Positions 1 to 11,791 are shown, numbered from the stretch's first letter. The stretch is DNA of 64,000 nt from Lingula anatina (GCF_001039355.2 NW_019776117.1:1-64000); one strand, 5' to 3'. Numbers and translations are program-made. The notes: generated by a model not told the origin, from the letters alone.

Positions 1-819
1 GGTGAATCAAAGGATGGATTATACTTTTATTTTCTGACCCAGTTGTTCTGTCAATTTCAACATAGTTTAGCTAACCACCTGGCTTCTCTTTCCACTGAGT
101 GTTTTTATGACATCAGAATTTTACTTTAAATAATTTTGATAGGAGTTATTGAAGTCAGCTTTAGTTACCTTCTCAATGTTTATTTTATAGCTCTGTAATG
201 TAAACTTCATTCTGCAGCATATAATGTAGTTTTATTTGTAAAGAGTGAGCACTGTTCATACTGTGATACCTGCATCACACCAGATTTCACAACTCATTGG
301 TCACAAGACACGGTGGTGGTGGTGGTGGTGTTATATAGTGGTAACTTTTATATAGTAAATAAAGACCGAAATAAACAATTTCCTTTTAATTTAGTATTTT
401 TCTTTCAGTTTTTTCCCTTAAAGCATTGTTTGCTCCTAAAGATTTTCTGTGACATTGTGCCAGGATAATTAGTAGAATAATGATAAAAAATAACAGGAAA
501 AATGAGAAGTAATGATAAGGGGGATTAAAGGTCTTATCCTGCTGAACAAATAAACTTCTTGAGTCCTTGTATAAGTCTTTCACAAAAAGGAAGGAGGAAG
601 TAGATCAGCATGAAACAATAAGCAATTTATTTCACAGTGCGTAGTAGCAAACAGAAACCACTTCTGAGCTCACTACAAACATTACCATATCATTTTCATT
701 TACATTAGATATCAGACAAATATAATTTCATGTCAAACCTTATAACATCAGTCTCTGAGCATCACCAGTAAAGAAATACATGTAGCCCAATCCCCCTTTT
801 ATAGGTGCTGAAGACAGAG

Positions 820-960
820 GAGGGGGGGGGACTAACTAGTCTATATGGCTGACCCACTTGAATACTTCTCCACGGGATATCTATTCAATGTCTATTAGTG
901 AATTAGACAGCAAGCTTTGTGGTGGGTGGCCATATTTGACCCTCAGATTAGTAAGTGCTC
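820..960. mobile_element. Second copy of the 38.2 kb inverted-repeat MITE
   Basis: Shares GACCCACTTGAATACTTC, GTCTATTAG and GACAGCAAGCTTTGTGGTGG with the inverse of 38203-38312, roughly 80 percent alike by eye. The ends are more degraded. Confidence 0.6.
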
Positions 961-1690
961 TATTCTGAATGGGGCCCTGAACCATGCGTAGGCATGTGCA
1001 CACTGATGTACAAGGAAGTATAATATTTGTTTGATGACTTTGGAGGACTGTGTGAGCTGAGACTTCCCACGTGGAGGAATTAGCACAGTTTGGAAAGACC
1101 TAAATTGTCAGACCTTTAAACTTCACCACAGTTTTCAGAAACAGATCCTTGTATATATGTACTTTTGATAATTACATTTCAGTTTGTTCATTAAATTATG
1201 GTAAAATAACTTAATTATTAGGATAAAAGAGAAAGTAAAAGTATCCAAGAGGCATCAGGTCACATTTTAATGATTAAGTACCAGAAAGCATTTTGTGTTA
1301 CTGTTCGATTTACATGTACCTCTTTGGAGTTTTGTGAATGAATTGGTGTCAGTTTCATTTGCATTTTAATGAATTTCCAAGAAATGCAGAAATTAACTTT
1401 CCCTGTTTGACAGATTTTTTTATTTGTGATATAGCATCTTTTTCTTAAAGGGACATAAAACAACTGAATAGATGAAAATTAGTAAGTTGAGTTGAGTAAG
1501 TTCAGTAAGTTCAGTTTATTGGGCAGCATATTGTGAGGAGGTTTCTCCTCTAGTACCTACAAACTAAGCTGTGTGATCAGGATAGTGCTGCCATCTATAT
1601 TTCAGGATGGTACTCCAGTAAGGCCAGGAGAGAGAGGGAAGAGAACCAGGGCTGCATGTTCTAATTAGTGAGTAAACCTGTACTGTTACT

Positions 1691-1946
1691 GGGTTCCCAT
1701 CCCTAGATTGATCTAACAAGATCGATCCATCTCCATGGGGTCCTTCGCTAAATTGCTTTCAGCCCAAGCGGGTTAGACATCTGGGACGCTCACTAAAGTT
1801 GCTAAACGATAGTTCATTAACCCCCTATCAGCCTCAGCAGGCGTGACAGACATCAAAGCCACTCAAGTTAATTGCAGTTAAGTGAGAATCCCCTCGAAGA
1901 TAGTTCGATCCAAAGTTAGTGGATATAGTCTCTGGAAATGGTCTCT
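1691..1946. repeat. Palindromic MITE with GATCGATC-containing ends, copy 1
   Basis: A degenerate inverted repeat running from GGGTTCCCATCCCTAGATTG to a complementary end near 1946. It shares its inner segments (CATCTCC..GGGG..TCGCTAAATTGCTTTCAG and the GATCGATC motif) with the copies at 4696-4905 and 23991-24208. No ORF is present, so it is non-autonomous. Confidence 0.7.
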
Positions 1947-2108
1947 ATTTGTTTCTGTTGACAAAGTCAGAGTGCTTACAGCCTTACAGTAGATATCATT
2001 AAATCAGAAAATAAAAAGTCTTCCAAATTTAACTCCGGCTATGTTACTTTAAGGAAAACTTGAGTTGAACAAAGCTAATGCAATTCTTTACCGGGTATTA
2101 TTTTTCAG

Positions 2109-5100
2109 TTTTTATGAAGATATTCACAAGAAGTGCACTTTGTGTGAGCTTTGTGGAGCACGTGATATTTTGGCAGGCAGTTCCAGTAGTAACATTTTAG
2201 ACCATGGTTGTACAGGTCCCTCTTCATCTCCAATCTGGTGTAAAGCAGAGACAGGGACCAAGCCAAGTTAGTCTATAATAACAATAGAGAAAGAAGCAAT
2301 AGTGCCTGAAAGCTGTATATGGCATAGGCAGAACACATAAACATAAATATGTAGCATTGATAACACTGTTTGTAAAATGTTGTTGGATCTTTTGATGCTA
2401 TAGTCTTCTTTCAGTTTATTTCCTCATTCATTTTCATCCAGTGTTCATACTTGAATATACTTAACTTTTACGATGTTTTCCCTTTCAAGTTTGCACAAAA
2501 CTCAAAGATGTCCCCAATGGCAGCATAGAGTGCAGACAGGAGAGAGAGGACCTGATTTTACCTGGAACTGTGTGTACTTTGACATGTGACCCAGGGTACA
2601 GGCCAGTCCAGAACAACCTCACCACACAGTGCTCCATACAGTCCTCTGAAAGGAGCGTGGAGGCTGCTTGGAGCAGAACATTGCCAGAATGTGTCTGTGA
2701 GTGTCAACTGAAAGATGTCATACATGTGATTTAACAGTCTCTATCATAGCTATACTCATACACATGTGCAATGTAGGTGTTCATTTTGCGTCTCTCTTCT
2801 CTGGAATTTGCCAGTGTGATTTGCTTCATGGTGTGTATCAAAAGCTGCACACATTTTAACATATGAAGTCCATCTGATATATTTGTGGTTGTTGTTTTTA
2901 TGTACAGACACAGATGTGTCTGTACATATAGCCGTCATCTGCGTCTGTCGTCGCCGTCGCCGTCGTCGCCGTCGTTGCCGTCGTCGCCGTGCACTTTTAC
3001 CAATAACACGATAAGTGGAAAACTATTTTTTCTTTTTGTTTGAAACTTACAGAACTGATGAATATTCATAATACGCAGGTCGAGTTCGAAAATCAGCATG
3101 ATCAGGTCACTTATATGGAATTTATGCTGTTTTTGCACTTTTTTCAGCATATATGCAGCACCGATAACANTCTGTTTTTTGTCTGTACATTTGACAGCTT
3201 TGCTGCCTTGTTTCTGTAGTAATCCCTGTGACAGAGGCAATGTCAACCACAGAAAACGCAACAATGGCCAGTGCTACTACTGCTATGGTACAAAGTGATG
3301 AAATAGGGTTTAATACCAAGACATCCCAACCTTTCAGATTGAGTGGTAAGTGTATTAATATCTTTCACAACAGAAGTTAAAATATATATTTTGATAACCA
3401 GCATATACTTCAGCATAATTTTTGTTTTGTCAGGTCATGCCTTTGATTTTATCTATATCCTCCTTCATCTTGTTGAATAACAGCCTTTTTCATCTCTCTA
3501 GCACTGTAAATGTAATCTTCAATGTTTAAACAATATGTAAATTTTAACACTTTGTTATGAAAATAATTTCATAAGCTCTCAAAAAAGAATTTAAAGAAAT
3601 GAGATATTTTAAGCTCATATCTATTTTACTTTCAGATTTTTGGTTTATCATCCCACTTTCAGTATTACTACTAGTAGTAATAGTAGTACTAGCTGTAGTA
3701 ATAATGAAGAAATATGACTGTCTAAAAAACTGCCCATTAAAAAAATCTGAATTAACTGAAGTCATAGTGATTCATGAATGCGACCCAGATGTTATATGTC
3801 GCCATGGTAATAGTGGCAACCAATCTGATACTGGTAGGTTTTGGTATTTTTTGAGGAGCTTTTAAGTCCCACATAGACAGTAAAAAAGAACTTAATTATA
3901 AAGAGCTAATTTTTTAGAGTGAAGGATTCAGAAATTGGACACACAAATTTCTACATCTTTAGATAGATGCACACCCATTATTTTCCATAGGAAAATATTT
4001 CAGGTGATCACTACTGCTATATTAAAATGTCCTTACAGCATTTAGGATCAGAGGGAGAGGGAGGGGTTGGGCAAAAATATTTTTGGGGTTCCTGGATCGA
4101 CCAGTGAGCTTGCTGTTTAATGTTTAAGTCAAGTTGTCTGTGTTAGTAATAATTAAAATGGCATTGCTCTAACTGTTGTTTGTTAAACACCTGAAATAAA
4201 GTAAATGTTTGCATACCATCTGCATATTATTAAAGCCTTAAGTTGAACATTCATAAATGAAATAATGTTCAAATGTCATTTCTGGTGCTTTTTGGTATTA
4301 TTAATGTTATCAATTTAATTAAAGGTGAAGTGTATTTTTTTACCCTTTTTTCAAGATTTAAAGATTTTTGTGACTTAAGCAAAATAAATAAATAAATAAA
4401 TAATTTTAAAAAATGAAATACTAATTATAATAATAATAATCATGAATGATCCCTCAAATTTTAAGTGACTTGACATTTGTATGGTTTTGATTACATTAAA
4501 GGTTCCTGCAGCAAAGAGGCCAGGAAAGTGGATAATAAAGCTGGTAGCAGTGGGAGTGAAAGTGAAAGTGAAAGTAATGATTCTGGGTTAAGCTCAGACC
4601 TCAGTCATCAAGGTGAGTATTTACATTTATCTTACACTTTGATTTATATGAATGTTGTAGTATTCATAAAATATATTGGAACATGACATATCTAAGACCC
4701 CATTCCCATGCCTCGATCGATCTGGCTAGATCAGTCCATCTCTGATGGGATTCTTGCTTAAGCGGCTTAGATATCTGGCATGCCTACTGAAACTCCTAAA
4801 GGATAGTTTATTACCCCCTTACAGCTTAAGCAGAGTGCAATTTAGCAAGAATCCCCTTGGAGATGGACCGATCCCGCCAGATCGATCTAGGTATGGGAAT
4901 GGGTCTAAGTTGAATGATTGTGATGACTCACCAACTTTACTCTATTTTGAAACAAACAAATTGATTGAGAAGTAGTTTTAAAATATTCCAAATTATACAA
5001 GTATGAACTTTGGTTTCAGTCAACCTGTTGTTTTTGCTGATCTCAGAGGGTGATATTGACCAAAGGTGCACCTCCCACTTCCCTCTCCCTCATTCTCTCT

Positions 5101-6198
5101 GTCACCTGAGGGGAAGTCAAACACTCTTCACCAATTTGTTTTTCACATTTGTCACTGACCTCCCACCCTTAGCAAAGTCTTGCATCTGCCAATGAAAATT
5201 GTACACAAATTGTATTTTTAATTTAATTATATGATGTCAGTACGAATCTTTACTTGTAGATCAGCGGACACCCATGGAACATGATGAAATTGGCACTATA
5301 CCTGCATCTCCCCCAGAGCAAGATGATTGGACAGAAGATGACGAGGACTTATGTAATTTCCTTGACAACCTAGGGTCTCTTAGCAACAGTAGAACATCAG
5401 TGGATGTCAAGTATCCAGTGGAAGAGGGCTTCTGTCCAGGTGGTGGTAGATACCAGGCCAGAAATCCAATAGAACACTCTTTTTATTCTTCTCAGGTAAT
5501 TGTGAAAATCATATAGGTAATTTTATCTTTTTTATGAAAAAAATGTTTATAGACACAATCATACACATTTTGTTCACATAGATTATATAAATTGTATACC
5601 TACTCTGAAATACTACTACTACTGCTACTACTACTACTACTACTGCTACTACTACTACAGGTGTCTGCTGGTGCTGTGAGTAGTTTCCCAAGCAGACAAC
5701 CACTGAGGAAGGAGGGTCATGGTGTTCTGGAATCCTTGGACCCTCTGAGTAATTTACCAAGCAGACAGCCACCCTCAGGGAACAGCCATCCATCTGGTAG
5801 GAGACACTGCCTTGAACTGTTGTGTTTACTTATCTGTTACCAGTCTGTTAATAGACATGTATTCACTGGATATATTGAAAAAAACTAGTATCTGTATTAA
5901 TAGATCTGAGGATCTTGCAGAAAATAGCAGCAAGTTTTATCAGAGTAGAACTAATTGATGCATTTTTGTGACTTTTTTGTGCTTTTTTCTATTTTGCACA
6001 ATTATATTGAACAATACATACATCTTTTATGTTTTGAAAATTTTTCATGAATAAAAAACACAAAAAAAGATTAAATTCTTCAAATATTTTTTAAAAGCAG
6101 AATTTCCTATTGATGAAGATGATGAAACCACTCTGCTAAAGAAGGCCCATAACAGTGATGGAACAACTAAAAGTAAGATTTTTATGTATACCCTGTAA
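2109..6198 (+). CDS. Sushi (CCP) domain single-pass membrane receptor, 5' end missing
   Basis: Exons by splice signals and phase: 2109-2266, 2490-2696, 3220-3345, 3636-3833, 4502-4612, 5260-5495, 5661-5796 and 6101 to a stop at 6196-6198. The first exon is Cys-rich (CTLCELCG and two later Cys), loosely like a TNF-receptor module. The second is a phase 1-1 sushi domain with a CDPGY motif and the closing LPEC, plus an extra Cys pair. Next come a Ser/Thr-rich stalk, then a membrane helix (FIIPLSVLLLVVIVVLAVVI) followed by KK. The cytoplasmic part has a Ser-Glu repeat, very acidic stretches (WTEDDEDLCNFLDN) and two similar PSRQP segments. It is probably a cell-surface receptor; ligand and pathway are unknown. 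The last exon contains a good alternative donor (AAAA/GTAAGA at 6172/6173), so the true C-terminus may lie further on. An AATAAA stands at 6487. I cannot name the family. Confidence 0.7.
2935..2992. repeat. GC-rich trinucleotide repeat (GTCGCC-like)
   Basis: An interrupted GTC/GCC/CGT array inside the intron after the sushi exon, much richer in GC than its surroundings. It gives a low-complexity Asp/Gly reading frame on the minus strand that I regard as spurious. Confidence 0.7.
4696..4905. mobile_element. Palindromic MITE, copy 2, with TAA target duplication
   Basis: This is the cleanest copy. The left end GACCCCATTCCCATGCCT pairs with the right end AGGTATGGGAATGGGTC, and the inner GATCGATCTGGC also pairs. 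TAA flanks both sides (4693-4695 and 4906-4908). A 3-bp TAA duplication is typical of PIF/Harbinger transposons; the assignment is inferred from that alone. It sits in an intron of the receptor gene. Confidence 0.75.
5613..5660. repeat. TAC microsatellite running into a splice acceptor
   Basis: An interrupted (TAC)n tract that ends in CTACAG, the acceptor of the receptor exon at 5661. Its length could vary without changing the acceptor. Confidence 0.8.
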
Positions 6199-6486
6199 GT
6201 CACACATGGACATACTAGATGTAGGTACTTACTAGTAAAATTATTTGTTTCTTTTATATTGAGACACTGTCTGCCACTATTCTGTGACTATTCTATTCTG
6301 TTTTATTTTTAATTTACTGTGTAACATTGTTCTGTTAAAAAATGGTACCTTTTAAAAATCAGGATGAGCAGCTTATTATAGCAAAATTCATTGTTTTTTT
6401 TATGTTTTTGCATATATTTTGGTGATAGTCAAGTGCCCAATCATATTTTTGTTTTATTTTAGATTTTCAGTGCCTCTTTGTATGGT

Positions 6487-6492
6487 AATAAA
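6487..6492 (+). terminator. Candidate polyadenylation signal of the receptor gene
   Basis: AATAAA lies 289 bases after the in-frame stop at 6196-6198. It supports a transcript ending here but does not exclude use of the donor at 6173 and later exons. Confidence 0.35.
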
Positions 6493-7755
6493 GCAGATTC
6501 CTTTTGAAAATTGGCATGAACAGATTTCTTTTATGAAAGTGATGGATTTTAAAAAATGATTTTTGAAATCTTTTTTGCTGTTTAANAAAACTGAAACTTA
6601 AGAAAAAAAACTATATTTACCTGTTATCGAGTTCTGAATTTAATAGCTCAACCCCAACGATTATATTGATCCTAACAGTACTATCCCGCTACGAAAATGA
6701 CTTGAAACTAAGAATTCAAGAACGGGCTATAATGGAGCAATGTTAAACATTGGTGATTGACAGATAAAGTTAAAATTACCACGAAATAGTGCCATAGAGT
6801 ATAATGGCCTCGCGCTCACTGTATGCGTTAAACAGAAATCTCATTTGGTACTATAAAGATATTACAACATTTTGACAACTACTTACCAAAGGCGCAAACA
6901 GTAAGGACCAGTAGTACTGCTGGATTCATAATTAGTACAGATGCCTATTGCCTGTTTAATCCAGCCGTCTCCTTTGTGAAACTTAAAGTGGTGTCGTCTG
7001 CTAACTAAATATATTAACACGCGAGGGATTGTTTCTTATATGTAATGGTCGTGTTGACGTCCGTTTTTACATGAGCCCATTTTGTTAATGAACTCGTGAT
7101 TATCCTAATTCCCTAAAGAGACCGTTGAAATGACGCACTTTTTTCACTTATTGTTCGATATCAGTGCTTTTGTGTTGCATGCAAAAATGCAAATTCAACG
7201 ATTCTATTAAAATGGCCTAATGTATAAGACGTGTACAAATATTAGTAATATTCGCAAAGGCGTCCATAACAAACGTGCAAATAAATAGCGGAAAGACGAC
7301 AATCCACGCTCTTCAACGGAAGTATAGTGCATTTCAGTTCCAAAATGATTTATATTCAAATTGACTTTGGTTTGATCATTATGCTCCTTTAACTTCTCCC
7401 TTTCTCGACGGCAGCCCTGTGATATGTTGGCCTGACCCACTCTTCCCCTCTCTTCAAACCAAAACTGTTCTAGGGCGATCTTTATTAAACTAAATTACAA
7501 TTTATACCTATATGTAGTAATTACAACTACGCGTCGTCCACTGTTTGCGACGTACAAGAGCGTACTAACATCGAGGCGCAGCAATGAGGAATTGAATGAA
7601 GATTATATCGCCGAGGTGGAGCCAAGACTCGCATGCAGAGAGAAAGAGCTCGTGACATTCAGTGGAACAAAAAGGCAAAGTCGTTATGTGATGTATGTGT
7701 CAGACAACCTCATGCTTTTCACTGACAGTTGTCTTTATTATTATATACAAATACA
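6493..7755. other. Intergenic, nothing recognised
   Basis: Apart from an isolated N at 6586 I see no exon with plausible splice sites, no tRNA and no clear repeat. The minus-strand open frame at about 7207-7440 has no recognisable motif. Confidence 0.5.
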
Positions 7756-7757
7756 TA

Positions 7758-8643
7758 TGGGCGGCTAAAAGGGCAAAAATTCATGTCGTCGATTCAGTTA
7801 TGTTTCGTCGATTCACTGCCTTCTCATCGATTCAGTTTCAAGTTTAAACGACCCTGTCATAAATTCAGCATCTACTTTCGTCAGTTCAATTGTCAAACAT
7901 TTCTCACCTACGGTGTATTAAAACCAATGCTGTCACTTTTTTCGTCGATCGTGTAACTATTCTCGTCGATCGTCTAATCTCGTCGATCGTCCAACTAATC
8001 TCGTCAATCGTGTAACTATTCTCGTCGATCGTCTAACTATTCTCGTCGATCGTCTCATCCATCGATCGCCAGAGGGCGCTGCGGTAGCAACACGTGCTTC
8101 TGTCTGTCAATCACGCGGTAATTTTTAACTCGGCCAGCCATGGTCAGAGTTGAAAGCAACTAGAAAATAATGTCCCTACAACAGATTTTAATTATTAACA
8201 ATTAAAATTGAAATTGTTGAGAAAATTTTCTTATTTCACTAGCAATCATTTTGTTGTCTGCCATTTTGATAGTCATGTGATAGGCCAATGTGCTACCACA
8301 GCGCCCTCTGGCGATCGATCGATGAATGATGAGGTGACGTTACAGGATCGATGAGAGCAGTTAGACGATCGACGAGAATAGTTTGACGATCGACGAGAAT
8401 AGTTACACGATCGACGAGAATAGTTTGACGATCGACGAGAATAGTTACACGATCGACGAAAATAGTGACAGCATTGGTTTTAATATACCGTAGATGAGAA
8501 ATGTTTGACAATTGAATTGACGAAAGTAGATGTTGAATTTATGACAGGATCGTTTAAACTTGAAACTGAATCGATGGGAAGGCAGCGAATCGACGAAACA
8601 TAACTGAATCGACGACATGAATTTTTGCCCTTTTGGCCGCCCA
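7758..8643. mobile_element. Foldback transposon with long arms carrying tandem repeats
   Basis: Starts TGGGCGGCTAAAAGGGCAAA and ends with the near-perfect complement, flanked by TA on both sides (7756-7757, 8644-8645). The left arm (to about 8093) and right arm (from about 8290) are inverted copies some 340-350 bases long. The inner part of each arm holds five or six copies of a roughly 20-base unit built on TCGTCGATCGT..TAACTATTC. The arms close on a CGCCAGAGGGCGCTG motif around a unique centre of about 190 bases. No transposase is present. A TA duplication fits Tc1/mariner-type integration, but the superfamily is not established. Confidence 0.85.
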
Positions 8644-8655
8644 TAAATACACACA

Positions 8656-8885
8656 CTGGAGAGGTGTGATGACCTAGTGGTTAGCACGCTTGATTCGGGT
8701 GTGAGGGGTCCCGGGTTCAAATCCTGTAGCCGCGACTTATCATTCTGGTAAACATGTAAAACCAGTACTACCTGTATCATGCGGGGGGTCAGGACCCGTA
8801 AGCTTTGAACAGCAACCTGACTAGGAGTTAGGATAATTCTCAGATAAAACCCTACTGCCTTAGTAGCAAAAATCCAACCGGATCA
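8656..8885 (+). mobile_element. tRNA-derived SINE
   Basis: The head has RNA polymerase III promoter boxes: an A box (TGACCTAGTGG, about 8669-8679) and a B box (GGTTCAAATCC, about 8715-8725). The 5' and 3' parts of the tRNA-like segment do not pair as an acceptor stem, so it is not a functional tRNA gene. A non-tRNA body of about 150 bases follows. It sits directly between the foldback element and the truncated long-TIR element; the 3' limit is approximate. Confidence 0.65.
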
Positions 8886-8889
8886 TAAG

Positions 8890-9354
8890 CAGGCCTACCC
8901 AACTACCAGACTCGACAACTAAGGATCCTGAATTAACCGGTATATCGGACCATGCTACCCGTTTTCAAGGTGTGTGTCAGATCGCATTTCGGAGTATCAT
9001 ACCCCAGATCGAATTTTGTAACACGACTGCGGGCTCATCCACGCTCGGCTGAACAACCTTAAACTGTACTCTTACTTTAGAGTACTCTATTTTATTGTCT
9101 CTATGGGGATATATGGGGACTTTACGACATTCGTTTTGAATGTTTTAACCACTTTTGATAGGGCTCTTTTGCATTGTATTAGATTAATGTGGCAGTCTAA
9201 GGTTCATCTAGGTGGCTTTCAAAATTATGCACCCGGTTTTAAAATCATATAGCGATTTTACGACAATCGTTTACTATCCAATCAAGGTGACAGCCGAGCA
9301 TGCCAGGGCTCATCCTGTCGGTGTTCTGGCTGATACTCCGAAATGCGATCTGAC
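8890..9354. mobile_element. Truncated long-TIR element (second copy of the 43.9 kb family)
   Basis: Its first 120 or so bases (CAGGCCTACCCAACTACCAG onward) match the left TIR of the element at 43874-44779. The last 30 bases before the N at 9355 (GCTGATACTCCGAAATGCGA) match the inner part of the right TIR in inverse orientation. The outer right TIR is missing exactly where the N stands, and unrelated retrotransposon sequence follows. Confidence 0.75.
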
Positions 9355-9355
9355 N

Positions 9356-10136
9356 AATAATAGTAGCAGATGATGCAAAAGACCTCGAAGAAATGCTACA
9401 GGCGTTAGCAGATGAAAGCGCAAAAAGTGGGCTAAAGATGAACACCAGCAAGACAAAGGTGATGTTTGGACCACTAACCACCCCTTGTACAGTGATGGTC
9501 AACACCGAAGAGATAGAAGCAGTAGAAGAGTATATATACCTTGGGCAACGGTTCAGCCTAAGTGATCGAACACTGGAGAAAGAAATCCAACGAAGGATAA
9601 AAGCAGGATGGGCAGCATATGGGAAGCACAATGACATCTTCAAGAGCAACCTTCCTACCTGCCTGAAAAAGAAAGTGTTCAATGCTTGTGTGCTGCCGGC
9701 AATCACCTATGGTTCAGAGACCTGGGCATTGAATGCCTCCATGGAACACAAGCTACAAGTATCTCAGAGAAAGATGGAAAGAATTATGTTGAACATCAGT
9801 CCAAAAGAGCGGAAAACGAATGTATGGTTACGTGAACAGACCAATGTTAAGGACGTACTGCTCACAGTTAAAGAAATGAAATGGAGGTGGGCAGGACATG
9901 TCAAAAGAATGAAGGACAATAGGTGGACAATGAGGCTTACAGAATGGACCCCAAGGTATGGACAAAGAAAAAGAGGAAGTCCGGTCAAACGATGGAGGGA
10001 TGAATTAGATGACTACTGGAAGTCTTGGAAGAAGAAACCTTGGCCAAACTGGAAATCTGAGGCTCAGGATAGGAAACAATGGAAAAAGCATGCTGAGGCC
10101 TTTGTCCAACAGTGGAACACTATACGCTCTAAATGA
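9356..10136 (+). mobile_element. 3' part of an RTE-like non-LTR retrotransposon ORF
   Basis: An uninterrupted frame from the N at 9355 to a TAA at 10134-10136. It begins with IVADDAKDLEEMLQAL, just downstream of where the reverse transcriptase FADD catalytic box normally lies. It continues with SGLKMNTSKTKVM, ITYGSETWAL and the Trp-rich tail RWAGHVKRM...RGSPVKRWRDEL...FVQQW usual in RTE-type endonuclease/reverse-transcriptase proteins. The endonuclease and most of the RT domain are absent, so the copy is dead on arrival or cut by an assembly break. The stop is followed by TGATGATAATGATGA, the kind of short repeat tail RTE elements carry. Confidence 0.85.
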
Positions 10137-11218
10137 TGATAATGATGACACACACTGGACAATAGAAGTGTCACCCCTACTGAACCAATACTTTGGGGGG
10201 AGATAAATGACTGTGGAATGATATGCTCCTGGTATTGTTTAATCAACATCAAATTTCACGAAAAGACCAACAATACAATTCCATGGTAAAGATGTTTTAT
10301 GCTCATTAGTCACATTATAAGTAGACCAGGCATTATAACTTTGATTACTCTGATTCAGGGAGTGACACTTCAAATGTCCAGTGTGTGTACCAGTACCACC
10401 AGCACTCGATCCCTAATCTAGATTTAGCAATTGGACTATGCCATATCAACCGGAACCAAGAACACCCATTTTGATTATAACCATAATCTACCATGATAGG
10501 CATTCTGTAAACTGCAAAATATGTCGCCAACAACATTAAGGCAACATACAAGCGGGGTGTAAGGTAATGTTTGTGAATTATCCTTGGATGAAAAGCGGTC
10601 ATGTTTGTGTCTGATCAGTTTTCTGACCTTGGTTCATTAGCGTTATGGTTATCATTATTACTTTTTAGTAAAAGTTTAATGTCGTTTTGGATGATTTGTT
10701 AAAATTGGAACGAACGATAACGTCAGTACACATTTATTTTCATAGCTTGTCACTACGCGGTTTTAGCAATATTGATGAGAGAAGTCTAGGCAAACCATTC
10801 CGTGCAATCATGTCTAAGGCCAATTAAACCCTAATGAAGCAAAGCCTACCGCCATCCCCTCCAAATATATTTTTGCGAAATTCCCCGTCTTGCATGGCGA
10901 CCAAAAACCAACGCAAAATAAAACGAACATTCATTTTTAATTCAGAAAATATAGTGCAAAACCGTTATCAAGAAACCGCGGCTATAACTTCATTAATTAC
11001 AATTCTGCACCAAACATGTCCAAACCAAAGCCATCTGTTTCAGAGCCATTCCAAATATTCCTGATCAATTTATAATGCTGATCGATCTTAAAAATTGCTA
11101 GTCACGTCTAAACATGACATAGACGTTACGCACCTTTACCGCTAAGAATTATTATCGGCGTCATGCTCATACAAGCTCAGCGTATATACAGTATGTAGGC
11201 ATCATTATCATGTGAATC
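10137..11218. other. Intergenic, with one inverted repeat pair
   Basis: A 35-base segment at about 10147-10181 (CACACACTGGACAATAGAAG...) recurs inverted at about 10353-10389, which may be the ends of a 240-base non-autonomous element. I see nothing else convincing; open frames here lack motifs and splice context. Confidence 0.4.
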
Positions 11219-11395
11219 AAATAATCTTGTCAAAAGTCTCTGCTTTATGGTTTCATTCTTCAAGATAACTGTTTTCTATTGGAGCAAAATGTCTCTGGCC
11301 ACCTTCAACCCTTCTTTTTACTTGGCGTATTCAAATGCTTCCAGAAGTCTGTACACTTTATGTGATCCATTACTCAAAAATCATGTTAGATGAAT
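11219..11395 (-). pseudogene. Relic of SORD exon 9 and its 3' flank
   Basis: On the minus strand, 11288-11390 resembles the last exon of the neighbouring SORD genes (KLDKALEAF..ARNRQGMKVA region). The plus-strand words TGGCCACCTTCAACCCTTC and TTCAAATGCTTCCAGAAGTC match the SORD-A exon at 11937-11977 with several substitutions. The sequence on its left also resembles the 3' flank of SORD-A (ATCTTGTCAAAA...TTTCATTCT). The frame and stop are lost. It indicates an earlier additional SORD copy here. Confidence 0.6.
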
Positions 11396-11596
11396 TTTTT
11401 TCTAGCAGACATAAGCGTAGCATGTTTCAAATTGAGACTATGGCTTTAAACAATGGAGTAAGCAAAGTAATGCTGATCAATTAAGTATTGCTGAACTATT
11501 TTCAGCAATGCTATAATAAGTTATAAACGTCGCTAGATTTTGACAAGGAAGTATCACCCCTTTACCTATTAGACATACAGTTTTATGTTTGTTAAG

Positions 11597-11791
11597 CCCC
11601 CTTTATACTGGACGGCGTCCTTTTTCGTCCCGTAGTGCGACCTGTTTGAGAGTAAAACAAATATAACTTTACATGCCGACAACTGGCCTATCATTGACCA
11701 TTCATTCTGCCATCAAAGCGATACGACCACAGCGATTCCAGTTTCATGGTCGTACAAATGACGCAAAAAGTACCGTCCAGAGTAAAGGGGG
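11597..11791. mobile_element. Short TIR element with TTAA flanks
   Basis: Ends CCCCCTTTATACTGGACGG and CCGTCCAGAGTAAAGGGGG are inverted repeats; TTAA lies on both sides (11592-11595, one base from the end, and 11792-11795). The matching place in the SORD-B unit (about 19949) reads straight through without it, giving an empty site. TTAA targets are typical of piggyBac and Kolobok-like transposons. A degraded second copy lies at 48549-48702. Confidence 0.75.

Larger units (their letters stand above)
1..2108. other. Flank or introns upstream of the receptor exons
   Basis: I see no convincing coding exon here. The stretch holds a short GGT repeat (about 312-329), a MITE-like repeat at about 820-960 and a palindromic MITE at 1691-1946. 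Because the first receptor exon I recognise (2109) starts in mid-codon, at least one upstream exon carrying the start codon and signal peptide must exist, here or beyond the window edge. Nothing in this stretch identifies it. Confidence 0.4.

Noticed and set aside
2935-3264. Asp/Gly-rich minus-strand protein
   Set aside because: Product of the GTCGCC repeat and it runs across an N.
5509-5888. Poly-Leu or poly-Val proteins at 5.5-5.9 kb
   Set aside because: Produced by the TAC microsatellite; the real frame is the receptor exon at 5661-5796.
8656-8732. tRNA gene
   Set aside because: A and B boxes are good but the acceptor stem does not pair and a SINE-type body follows.
8293-8780. Protein with repeated VDRQTILVDR units
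   Set aside because: It is the translation of the tandem repeats in a foldback arm, with no splice or start context.
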